Origin: JBBDIX01 sp050486225 | Lineage (GTDB): Bacteria; Actinomycetota; Nitriliruptoria; Nitriliruptorales; Nitriliruptoraceae | Direction: 5' to 3' | NCBI GenBank assembly: GCA_050486225.1 | Contig: JBJHCV010000005.1 | Location: 62,001-126,000, forward strand | Length of the DNA: 64,000 nucleotides | Shown: positions 57,236 to 64,000 of the stretch, in pieces | How positions within the stretch are numbered: the stretch's first letter is position 1 | Layout of the letters: each line of letters starts with the position of its first letter | Program-made: the position numbers and the translations under genes | The notes under the pieces: generated by a model | The model's input: the letters and a program-made list of their open reading frames with translations, nothing else | Database searches by the model: none | Told to the model about the DNA's origin: nothing

Positions 57236-58404
57236 CGGGCGAGCTCGCGTCGGGTGCGGACCACGGCCACGACGAGCGCGACCGCTGCCAGCGCCAGCTG
57301 TGCACCGACGGCGGGCAGCACCGACGACGGTCGACCGGTGGCCGACTGCGCCCCGAGCCCGGTCAGGAACCAGTGGTGGGGCGACGCCATGGCGAGCGTG
57401 CCGGCCAGCGTTCCCTGCACCGGGACGAACACCCCGCCGATCAGTCCGAGACCGACGGCGACGATCGACTGGAGGTTGCTGGCCTGCTCGGCGCTGTTCG
57501 CGAACGTGCCCACGGCAGCCATCAGCGCCGACCCGGTCACCACGATCGCGACGATGCTCAGCGCAACGCCGGCCCAGGGGCCCCAGTGGGCACCCAGCAG
57601 CACGGAGGCCGCAACCGCGAGCACGGTCATCGACACGAGTCCGACCACCAACGATCCCGCGGCCTTGCCGCCGAGCACCGCACCGATGCCGATCGGCGCC
57701 GACCGCAGGCGCGGGAGCGTGCCCTGCTGGCGTTCCTCGAGCAGCCCGATCACGCCCAGTTGCACCGTGAACAGCAGGAAGAACGCGGCCATCCCGGCGG
57801 TCATCTGGGCGCGCATCGGGAGTCGGGTCGACGCGACGGTCTCCGTCGTCGTCGTCACGGGTCGGGCCGTGTGTTCCGCGGCACGGCGCGCAGCGTCGAC
57901 GAGCGCCCCGTCGGGCGCTGTGCCGGTCGCGGCGGACGCGACGGACACCGCGCCGAGCACCCGGTCGACGTTGGCGGAGAACGCCTCGGCGACGCCGCGG
58001 CCGATCTCGAGCGCGAGGGTGCGGTCGGGGTTCGCGAGCACCTCGAGCGCCAGCGGCCCTCCCGACTCGACACGTTCGCTGGTGCCGGCCGGCACCACCC
58101 ACGCCACCGACGCGGTGCCGCCTTCGATGCGGGAGGTGGCCTCGGCCCGAGTCACCCGACCGCCGTCGACGATCAGGCCCTCGTCGAGCAGGCGGGGGAC
58201 CAGGTGCTCGCGGACCGTGCGTCCGATCTCTCCCTCGTCCTCGTCGACGACGACAGCGGTGATGCTCAGCGACTCGGCGTCCGGGAACACGCTCGACAGC
58301 ACGAGCATGAGGCCGAACGGGATCAGGAGCGCGAACAGCAGCACGCTGCGGTCACGCAACCGGAGCCGCAGGTCCTTGCGCAGGATCGTGAGGACGGCGT
58401 CCAC
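57232..58404 (-). CDS. ABC-2 type permease (first subunit)
   Basis: A 390-aa paralogue of the next gene with the same layout: helix 1 RSVLLFALLIPFGLMLVLSS, a large external domain (45-205) and five helices with LLEERQQGTLPRLRSAPIG as coupling motif. GTG 58404 starts 3 nt after the ATPase stop. With the ATPase and its sister permease it makes a complete exporter, of the kind linked to drug or lipid efflux. Confidence 0.9.
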   Translation of the reverse strand: MDAVLTILRKDLRLRLRDRSVLLFALLIPFGLMLVLSSVFPDAESLSITAVVVDEDEGEIGRTVREHLVPRLLDEGLIVDGGRVTRAEATSRIEGGTASVAWVVPAGTSERVESGGPLALEVLANPDRTLALEIGRGVAEAFSANVDRVLGAVSVASAATGTAPDGALVDAARRAAEHTARPVTTTTETVASTRLPMRAQMTAGMAAFFLLFTVQLGVIGLLEERQQGTLPRLRSAPIGIGAVLGGKAAGSLVVGLVSMTVLAVAASVLLGAHWGPWAGVALSIVAIVVTGSALMAAVGTFANSAEQASNLQSIVAVGLGLIGGVFVPVQGTLAGTLAMASPHHWFLTGLGAQSATGRPSSVLPAVGAQLALAAVALVVAVVRTRRELAR

Positions 58405-58407
58405 CCG

Positions 58408-59367
58408 TCAGTCCCTGAGCGCGCGGCCGGTGAGCTGCAGGAACACGTCCTCCAGGTCCGGGCGGCGAACCTCGACCCCGGTGACCGCGACCTGCGCGTC
58501 GGCCAGCGCCGCGAGCAGTCCGGGAAGCCGTGCGGGAGCGTCCGGTGTGACGATGACGATCGTGTCGCCCTCCACGGCGGGCCGGCCGTGGGCGGCCCCG
58601 TCGAGCACGTCGGCGGCGCGGTCGACCTGACCGGCGATCTGCAGGCGCACGACGTCGTCCGCGCCGAGACGTCCGATCAGCTGGGCGGCGGTTCCTCCGG
58701 CGACGAGCGTGCCGCGGTCGACGATGCCGATGCGGTCACACAGTCGTTGGGCCTCCTCCATGTAGTGGGTGGTGTAGAGCACCCCCATGCCGTCGGTGGC
58801 CAGTGCCTCGACGGCGTCGAGGATCGCGTTGCGTGACTGGGGGTCGACGCCCACGGTCGGTTCGTCGAGGATCAGCAGGGTGGGTCGGTGCAGCAGCCCG
58901 ACCCCGATGTTGAGCCGTCGCTTCATCCCGCCGGAGAACTCGCTCACGCGGTCGTCGGCCCGGTCGGTCAACCCGATGGTCTCCAGCACCTCGTCGATCC
59001 GTGCCGTGCGATCGGAGGGCGCCACGCGCTGGATCCGGGCGAAGAAGCGCAGGTTCTCCCGCGCCGTGAGGTCGGGGTACAGCGCGATGTCCTGCGGGAC
59101 CAGGCCGATGTGACGCTTGGCGTCCATGGCGGACGGGGTCATCGTGTGGCCCGCCACCGTGACGGTTCCGGCGTCGGCGCGCAGGATCCCGGCGATCATC
59201 GAGATCGTCGTCGTCTTGCCCGCGCCGTTGGGTCCGAGCAGCCCGTAGGTCTCCCCGGCGACGATGTCGAACGACACGTCGTCGACGGCCCGCAGGGAGC
59301 CGAAACTCCGCCGGAGCCCCGTGCACGACAGCACCGCCGGTGTCGACGCTGCCGCGTTGCCCACCAC
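58408..59367 (-). CDS. ABC exporter ATP-binding protein
   Basis: A 319-aa ATPase from GTG 59367 with AGGGG 5 nt upstream (the frame beyond is Arg/Pro-rich and rejected). Walker A LGPNGAGKTTT, Q-loop GLVPQDIALYPDLT, signature FSGGMKRRLNIG, Walker B LLILDEPTVGVDPQS, switch TTHYMEEAQRL. A C-terminal accessory domain ends LEDVFLQLTGR. It leads the operon ATPase-permease-permease. The TetR gene 186 nt upstream on the same strand is the likely regulator. Confidence 0.94.
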   Translation of the reverse strand: MVGNAAASTPAVLSCTGLRRSFGSLRAVDDVSFDIVAGETYGLLGPNGAGKTTTISMIAGILRADAGTVTVAGHTMTPSAMDAKRHIGLVPQDIALYPDLTARENLRFFARIQRVAPSDRTARIDEVLETIGLTDRADDRVSEFSGGMKRRLNIGVGLLHRPTLLILDEPTVGVDPQSRNAILDAVEALATDGMGVLYTTHYMEEAQRLCDRIGIVDRGTLVAGGTAAQLIGRLGADDVVRLQIAGQVDRAADVLDGAAHGRPAVEGDTIVIVTPDAPARLPGLLAALADAQVAVTGVEVRRPDLEDVFLQLTGRALRD

Positions 59368-59552
59368 CGTCGCCCCTCGTGTGTCCCGTCGGTGACCGGG
59401 CCGGAACGTAGCCGCGAGCGCGTGTCGCGGCTCGAGCGAACCTCGCCGACCTGGCCCCGGGTGACCCGCCGTGCTGGTCGCGCCCGGCCCGGGTCGCCGC
59501 CTCCTCGTGGCCCTGCCGACCCGCCGGGACATCGTGCTCGGGCCGGGCCTGA

Positions 59553-60239
59553 TCAGGGAGCGCTGCGGGTCGGGACTCGCGGCGGTCGGTGCGCTCGCAG
59601 GAACGTGTCGACTCCCGACTGGACACGCTCGGTCAGCAGCAAGTCGTCGACGGGTGTGCCGTCGGGGTCGAACAGAGCTCGGTCGAGGGACGGGCCGAGC
59701 ACGAGGAAGGCGAGCTGCTCGGCTGCCCGCAGCGGCCTCTCGACGACGAGCAGGCCGCGCTCGTGGTAGCGCTGGAGCGCGGCCGCGAGCCCCTGGACGA
59801 CACGACCGGGGGCGCGACGGTGGTAGGCGTCTGCGAGATCCGGGAACCGACGGACCTCTGCGATCAGCAGCCGACGCAACGAGACGATGCGGCCGGTCAG
59901 GACGGTCCGCGCCAGCTGCAGTGCGGCCTCGTGGAGTTCGGTGGTGGGGTCGCCGCCGCCGAGGCGCGCTGCGACGTCCGTGGAGTAGTCCTCGGCGATC
60001 GTGATGGCCTGGTCGAGGACCGCGCGGAAGAGGGCCTCCTTGTCGCCGTAGACGTTGTAGATCGTGCGCCGGGCCACTCGCGCTCGGTCGGCGACGTCTT
60101 CGAGGCTGGTGTCGACGTACCCGTGTTCGAGGAACTGCAGTGTCGCGGCCTCGAGGATCGCCGCGCGCGACCGCACGACCCGTGGGTCCACGGCATCCCG
60201 GGGACGCTCGGGCGGGTGGTCGTGCTCACCGGCGTGCAC
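59553..60239 (-). CDS. TetR family transcriptional regulator
   Basis: A 228-aa regulator from GTG 60239 (GGAAGG upstream; longer starts up to 60299 are possible). HTH: RAAILEAATLQFLEHGYVDTS and VADRARVARRTIYNVYGDKEA; a long C-terminal domain of the AcrR/TetR_C type follows. It lies just upstream of the ATPase-permease-permease operon and is divergent from the DUF998 gene. The intergenic region holds a 10-nt palindrome CACACGTGTG (60295-60304) next to a TAGCGT box, a candidate operator. Confidence 0.92.
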   Translation of the reverse strand: MHAGEHDHPPERPRDAVDPRVVRSRAAILEAATLQFLEHGYVDTSLEDVADRARVARRTIYNVYGDKEALFRAVLDQAITIAEDYSTDVAARLGGGDPTTELHEAALQLARTVLTGRIVSLRRLLIAEVRRFPDLADAYHRRAPGRVVQGLAAALQRYHERGLLVVERPLRAAEQLAFLVLGPSLDRALFDPDGTPVDDLLLTERVQSGVDTFLRAHRPPRVPTRSAP

Positions 60240-60294
60240 GGATCGGACCCTTCCGACGCCATCAACGTCGTGCGCACGCGCGAAATGTCGTGCA

Positions 60295-60318
60295 CACACG
60301 TGTGCAGGAGACTAGCGT
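60295..60318 (+). promoter_or_regulatory. Candidate TetR operator and -10 box for DUF998 gene
   Basis: The perfect palindrome CACACGTGTG (60295-60304) lies 8 nt before TAGCGT (60313-60318). The latter resembles the -10 of the riboswitch promoter and sits about 42 nt before GTG 60360. Confidence 0.4.
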
Positions 60319-60359
60319 TGCCCGTGGCGGGACGACCTGCCGTGGACCGGGAGCGGGCA

Positions 60360-61052
60360 GTGGGTGACGGGCGTCGTGCGGAGGGATTCGACGGGGCTGC
60401 AGCGGTGACACGCTCGCTGCTCGGCTACGGGGTGCTGGCGGGTGCGTTCTACCTGGTCGTCGGGATCGCCCTGGCGTTGACCCGAGACGGATTCGACCTC
60501 TCGCGTCACGCGTTGAGCCTGTTGACCCTCGGTGAACAGGGATGGATGCAACGGGCCAACCTCGCCGTCAGCGGGGCGATGACGGCGGCGGCGGCGGTCG
60601 GCTTCGCTCGGGCCCTGGCCCCGTCGGCGGTTGCTCGTCGAACCGGGATCCTGCTCGGTGTGTACGCCGCAGCCCTGGTGGCCAGTGGGATCTTCCTGCC
60701 CGACCCGATGGGTGGGTTCCCTCCGGGGGCGGCGACCGAGGCCAGCACTGCGGGGATCCTGCACCTGGTGGCCGGTGGCGTCGGGTTCGTCGCGCTCACC
60801 GCCGCGGCACTGACCGTCGCCACCTGGCTCCTCGGGCGCGGTGCACGCAGGGCTGCCGTCTGGTCGTACGTCGCGGCAGCGACCGTCGTCGGCGGGTTCG
60901 TCGCCGGCGGGGCGCTCGCGACGAGCGGCGTCGGTGTGGCCCTGCTGTGGTTGGCCGTCGTCGCCGGCTGGGCGTGGCTGGCTGCCGCGTCGATCGTCGT
61001 CTACCGGACGGTGCCACATCCCGACGCTGAGCGTCGCCGGGCTCCGGCCTGA
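60360..61052 (+). CDS. DUF998 membrane protein
   Basis: A 230-aa protein with six hydrophobic helices. The family marks are the first helix YGVLAGAFYLVVGIALAL followed by TRDGFDLSRHALSLLTLGEQGWMQ, then FLPDPMGGFPPGA and LHLVAGGVGFVALTAAA. DUF998 proteins are integral membrane proteins of unknown function. GTG 60360 has GGGAG 6 nt upstream. Divergent from the TetR gene and probably regulated by it. Confidence 0.88.
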   Translation: MGDGRRAEGFDGAAAVTRSLLGYGVLAGAFYLVVGIALALTRDGFDLSRHALSLLTLGEQGWMQRANLAVSGAMTAAAAVGFARALAPSAVARRTGILLGVYAAALVASGIFLPDPMGGFPPGAATEASTAGILHLVAGGVGFVALTAAALTVATWLLGRGARRAAVWSYVAAATVVGGFVAGGALATSGVGVALLWLAVVAGWAWLAAASIVVYRTVPHPDAERRRAPA

Positions 61053-61267
61053 CCCGTCGAGGACGGTTGACGACCGACAGGGGCCTCCCTACGGTCGTCG
61101 TAGCGGTGAGAGCCGCGGGCGCGGGGGAATGGCGCGCCTTCCCGGGGGACGGCGGAGCACGGCAGGACGTGTGGGGTGGGGGAGTTCTCTCGATCGTCTG
61201 TGCCTTCGCGCCGTCGCACCCTTCGACGAGTGCAAGGGCCGACATGAGGCGAGAGGGAGAGATGCAG

Positions 61268-62395
61268 ATGAGAAGAGGGCACCTGACCAGACTGCTCGCG
61301 TCCGCCGTGGCGCTGCTGCTCGTGCTCGCGGCGTGTGCGCCGGAGGACGACGTCGCGGCCGAGGCGCCACCGGAGCCCGAACCGGCTCCTGAGGTACCCG
61401 CCGACGACGACCCCGGCGAACCAGACGGACCGCCGTTCTTCACGGATCCGAGCCTGTCGACGCTCGACGTGGTCTTCGAGCGCGACCGGATGACGATCCT
61501 GATGCACACCCTGCCGGCACAGGACCGGATGTGGAACCACGTGTTCGACGAGGTCAACGTCGTGTACACCGAGGACCCGGTGGCGCCGCTGGTCGGTGGC
61601 GCCGCCTGGATCGTCCAGGCCGAGCCCGGTGTGATGTGGCCGGCGCTCGACCAGGGAGTGCTCGACGGGGTGATCGTGGGCATCACCGACGACTCCGAGT
61701 TCTGGTACATGATGTGTCGGGAGGGCGTCGAGGGACCCGAGGACCTGGCGGGTCTACGCATGAGCGGCGGCACCATCGGGGACACGTGGATCACCGTGGG
61801 TGAGATCATCCTGCGCGAGGAGTTCGGGATGGACCCGAACGACATGGAGTGGGTGACGGTCTCCGGCGGCGGTGACGGCCGCATGGAGGCGATGATCGCC
61901 GGCGAGATCGACTGCTTCATGGGTCAGCCGCGCAACCTCGCACCGGTCGAGGAGGCGGGAGGCAGCGCCCTGTTCGCCGAGCGGGTGGACAACGCCCAGC
62001 TGCAGTTCGTGGTCACGCGTGAGACGTGGGAGAACCACTACGACGCGGTCTGTGCAGCGATGGAGGGCCACCTCGAGACGATGCTGTGGCTGTTCGACTA
62101 CGAGGAGGAGCTCGGCGTCGACAGGATCCCGGCCGTCGAGGAACTGTTCACCGCGTACGGCTACGACGAGTCGATCGTCGAGCCGCAGTGGATCGCGACG
62201 TATCCGTTCGTGTCGTCCCGCGACCTCGGCGCGAGCGTCGACGCGCTCGACACGCAGCTCTCGGTCCACCTGGGCGTCGACGACCCGGCGATCTCACCGG
62301 ACTTCGACTGGCGGGACTACGCGGACTTCTCGTGCGTGTGGGAACTGCAGGAGCTGTACGGCCTGCCGCTGAACCCGGATCCGAACGAGCTGTAG
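61268..62395 (+). CDS. Solute-binding lipoprotein (NMT1/TAXI-like fold)
   Basis: A 375-aa lipoprotein from ATG 61268 (GGGAG 6 nt upstream; ATG 61262 touches the SD). Signal peptide with lipobox VLAAC, then a 40-residue Glu/Pro/Asp linker. The mature domain has the two-lobe binding-protein look: GGAAWIVQAEPGVMWPALDQ, GPEDLAGLRMSGGTIGD, and VTVSGGGDGRMEAMIAGEIDCFM, the hinge pattern of NMT1/THI5 and TAXI-type proteins. No permease or ATPase gene is adjacent, so the transporter it serves is not visible. It ends at a strong hairpin. Confidence 0.82.
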   Translation: MRRGHLTRLLASAVALLLVLAACAPEDDVAAEAPPEPEPAPEVPADDDPGEPDGPPFFTDPSLSTLDVVFERDRMTILMHTLPAQDRMWNHVFDEVNVVYTEDPVAPLVGGAAWIVQAEPGVMWPALDQGVLDGVIVGITDDSEFWYMMCREGVEGPEDLAGLRMSGGTIGDTWITVGEIILREEFGMDPNDMEWVTVSGGGDGRMEAMIAGEIDCFMGQPRNLAPVEEAGGSALFAERVDNAQLQFVVTRETWENHYDAVCAAMEGHLETMLWLFDYEEELGVDRIPAVEELFTAYGYDESIVEPQWIATYPFVSSRDLGASVDALDTQLSVHLGVDDPAISPDFDWRDYADFSCVWELQELYGLPLNPDPNEL

Positions 62396-62409
62396 GAGCA
62401 CGTGTTCGA

Positions 62410-62440
62410 CGGTGGGGCCCGGCTGAGCCGGGCCCCACCG
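62410..62440 (+). terminator. Strong terminator hairpin after the binding-protein gene
   Basis: A 14-bp perfect stem (62410-62423 with 62427-62440) with a TGA triloop, starting 14 nt after the stop codon. Confidence 0.85.
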
Positions 62441-62510
62441 CGTGTCCGTCGACGGGCCGCCCCGCTGTTCACAGTGCGAGAAGCGTGAACGCAAAGAAAC
62501 CCCGCCATTG

Positions 62511-62525
62511 TTGACGATCTGTCAA
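62511..62525. promoter_or_regulatory. Dyad TTGAC-N5-GTCAA upstream of the peptide-binding gene
   Basis: TTGAC (62511-62515) and GTCAA (62521-62525) flank GATCT. A TAGCGT box follows at 62548-62553. This is a plausible operator for a GntR/IclR-type regulator of the peptide uptake operon, though TTGACG could equally be a -35 element. Confidence 0.4.
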
Positions 62526-62620
62526 TCATTCCCCGTGCCCCGTTCACTAGCGTTTCCGACCGTCGAGGCCGAGACCTCGACACTGGGAGTGCCCGTGACA
62601 CCGAGGCAAGGGAGGCGTCG

Positions 62621-64000
62621 ATGACTCGATCAGGATGGATACCAAGGCTCGCACTGGGGGTGGCCACCGCGCTGATCCTCGCCGCCTGTGGCGGAGGTGA
62701 CGAGCCCGAGGGCGCTGGTGGGACGAGCCCGGATGCGCCGTCCAACGGCGAACAGGTCGAGGACGGCGCGGACGAGGCGCGACAGCCGACGGGGACGCTG
62801 CGCTACGGCATCAACTTCTCGCCGAACACGTGGAACAACCTCGTGCTGCAGAACGAGACCTACACGGCACTGGTCTACGAGAAGCTCGTCACCCTCGAGG
62901 CCGACGGTGTGACCGTGGTTCCGCAGCTCGCGGAGTCGTGGGAGGAGAGCGCCGACGCCATCACGTTCCACCTGCGCGAAGGGGTGACGTTCACGGACGG
63001 CACACCATTCGACGCCGACGCCGTGGTGGCCAACATCGAACGCGTGAGCACCGAACCCGGCACGTGGGACTTCGTGTTCGACGCGGTCGACACTGTCGTG
63101 GTCGTCGACCCCCTGACGGTCCGCCTCGAACTGGCGCGCCCGGACCAGGCGCTGCTGCAGAACATGGCCCGCAGGGCTGGGTTCATGGTGAGTCCCGCAG
63201 CGCTCGCCGACGGTTCGTTCACGGAGCCCGTCGGAACGGGACCCTGGCGCTACGTGCCCGAGGAGTCCCAGGACGAGTCCTTCTACACGTTCGAGTTCTA
63301 CGAGGACTACTGGGCGCCCGAGACCGTCGGCGTGGAGCGCGTCGAGGTGCTCGTGATCCTCGAGAACGAGACCCGTGTCAACGCGGTGCTCAGCGGTGAC
63401 GTGGACGTGGCCGGCGTCGCGGTTCCCGACCTGCCGACCCTCGAGGCTGCCGGCATGGAGACGACCACCTGGCCGTCCCTGCGCCACGGGTTGAACTTCG
63501 TCGACACGGACGGCCTGCTCGCCGACCCGAACGTCCGTCGGGCCATCTGTCACGCGCTGGACTTCGAGCCCATGAGGATCGCCCAGTACGACGGCCAGGC
63601 CGAGCGGCATCCACAGCGACACAACCCCGGCCAGATCGGGTACGTGGAGGGTCTCGACGACTACCAGCACGATCTCGATGCTGCTCGTGACTACCTGGAG
63701 GCCGCTGGCAACCCGTCGCTGAGCTTCTCCATCCCGTCGTTCCCGCCGCAGGAGACGGCCATGCTCATCGTGGCCCAGCAACTGCGGGAGATCGGCATCG
63801 ACGTGTCGGTCGACGCGTTGACCACACCGCAGTACTTCTCGAACTATCAGAGCGGTGACTATCCGATGTACTTCAACACCAGTTCGTCGGAGGACGCCGG
63901 GATTCCGGGTTACTACAACCACCGCTGGTCGCCTACCGGAACGGCGAACCCCTTCGGTGTGACCCACCCCGCGCTCGACGAGATCCTCGAGCGTGGCGCG
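62621..64000 (+). CDS. Peptide/nickel ABC transporter substrate-binding lipoprotein (SBP_bac_5), 3' end missing
   Basis: 460 codons are visible. ATG 62621 has GGGAGG 5 nt upstream. Signal peptide with lipobox ILAAC-GGGDEPE and an acidic linker. The SBP family 5 domain shows TLRYGINFSPNTWNN, QLAESWEESADAITFHLREG, VTFTDGTPFDADAVVANIER (the family signature), GTGPWRYVP, and NVRRAICHALDFEPM. It captures oligopeptides, dipeptides or metal chelates for an importer whose permease and ATPase genes should follow beyond the right edge. Confidence 0.93.
   Translation, partial: MTRSGWIPRLALGVATALILAACGGGDEPEGAGGTSPDAPSNGEQVEDGADEARQPTGTLRYGINFSPNTWNNLVLQNETYTALVYEKLVTLEADGVTVVPQLAESWEESADAITFHLREGVTFTDGTPFDADAVVANIERVSTEPGTWDFVFDAVDTVVVVDPLTVRLELARPDQALLQNMARRAGFMVSPAALADGSFTEPVGTGPWRYVPEESQDESFYTFEFYEDYWAPETVGVERVEVLVILENETRVNAVLSGDVDVAGVAVPDLPTLEAAGMETTTWPSLRHGLNFVDTDGLLADPNVRRAICHALDFEPMRIAQYDGQAERHPQRHNPGQIGYVEGLDDYQHDLDAARDYLEAAGNPSLSFSIPSFPPQETAMLIVAQQLREIGIDVSVDALTTPQYFSNYQSGDYPMYFNTSSSEDAGIPGYYNHRWSPTGTANPFGVTHPALDEILERGA

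Noticed and set aside
56231..58630. 799-codon plus-strand frame opposite the ABC-2 permeases
   Set aside because: The opposite strand has clear permease sequences with overlapping starts and stops; this frame has no motif.

Overview
This window looks like part of an actinobacterial chromosome. It is GC-rich (about 70% by eye), third codon positions are overwhelmingly G or C, GTG and TTG starts are common, and Shine-Dalgarno (SD) sites of the GGAGG type precede many genes. The gene set (MscL, VOC proteins, DUF2237, DUF2277, a single-chain biotin-dependent carboxylase, a tandem glycine riboswitch ahead of gcvP) fits Actinomycetota. A deep-branching class such as Nitriliruptoria is my guess, not something the sequence proves. 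I see no rRNA, CRISPR array, insertion sequence or phage block, so this is ordinary chromosome. It is cut by the window in a peptide-ABC ATPase gene at the left edge and a peptide-binding lipoprotein gene at the right edge.

Layout. 0-11.5 kb: end of a fused DppD-DppF type ATPase, small membrane and secreted proteins, a diguanylate cyclase, DUF2237, an HD-GYP/LuxR regulator divergent from an MFS exporter, a lipoprotein, MscL and a two-domain VOC protein. 11.8-16 kb: a stretch where three genes (TauE/SafE permease, J-domain protein, methyltransferase) each appear to carry a -1 frameshift, with an intact PD40/TolB-like lipoprotein between them. 16.4-21.2 kb: tRNA-Leu(TAG) and a tightly coupled leftward operon pabB-pabC-(receiver/degenerate GGDEF/glycosyltransferase fusion). 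21.3-28.8 kb: DUF2277, a DrrAB-like exporter, an ornithine cyclodeaminase-like enzyme, a Na/Pi cotransporter, and a TetR-ATPase-permease operon. 28.9-30.5 kb: tRNA-Lys(CTT), tRNA-His(GTG) and tRNA-Arg(TCT) around an unknown protein. 30.5-42.2 kb: metabolism, with manA, an 1846-aa acyl-CoA carboxylase, and the riboswitch-controlled gcvP-gcvT followed by a HIT protein. 42.2-50.8 kb: MFS exporter, amidohydrolase, GNAT acetyltransferase and a 1617-aa membrane/surface protein. 50.8-59.4 kb: two more ABC-2 export systems, a second diguanylate cyclase and a class III adenylate cyclase. 59.5-64 kb: TetR, a DUF998 protein and two solute-binding lipoproteins.

Two themes stand out. The first is second-messenger signalling: two complete GGDEF cyclases that keep their inhibitory RxxD sites, an HD-GYP protein fused to a LuxR DNA-binding domain, and a fusion of pseudo-receiver, degenerate GGDEF and glycosyltransferase that has lost its cyclase motif but kept the c-di-GMP-binding RxxD at exactly the right spacing. 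The second is the cell envelope: four ABC-2 exporters, the glycosyltransferase, MscL and the giant Cys-repeat protein, which has three 11-nt-phased direct repeats upstream.

Promoters can be read in several places. TTGATT-N17-TAGCGT precedes the riboswitch, TTGACG-N17-TAGTTT lies directly before a TetR gene, and several genes have a TANNNT box only 6-7 nt before the start codon, which predicts leaderless mRNAs. All functional calls come from motif reading; no database search was run.
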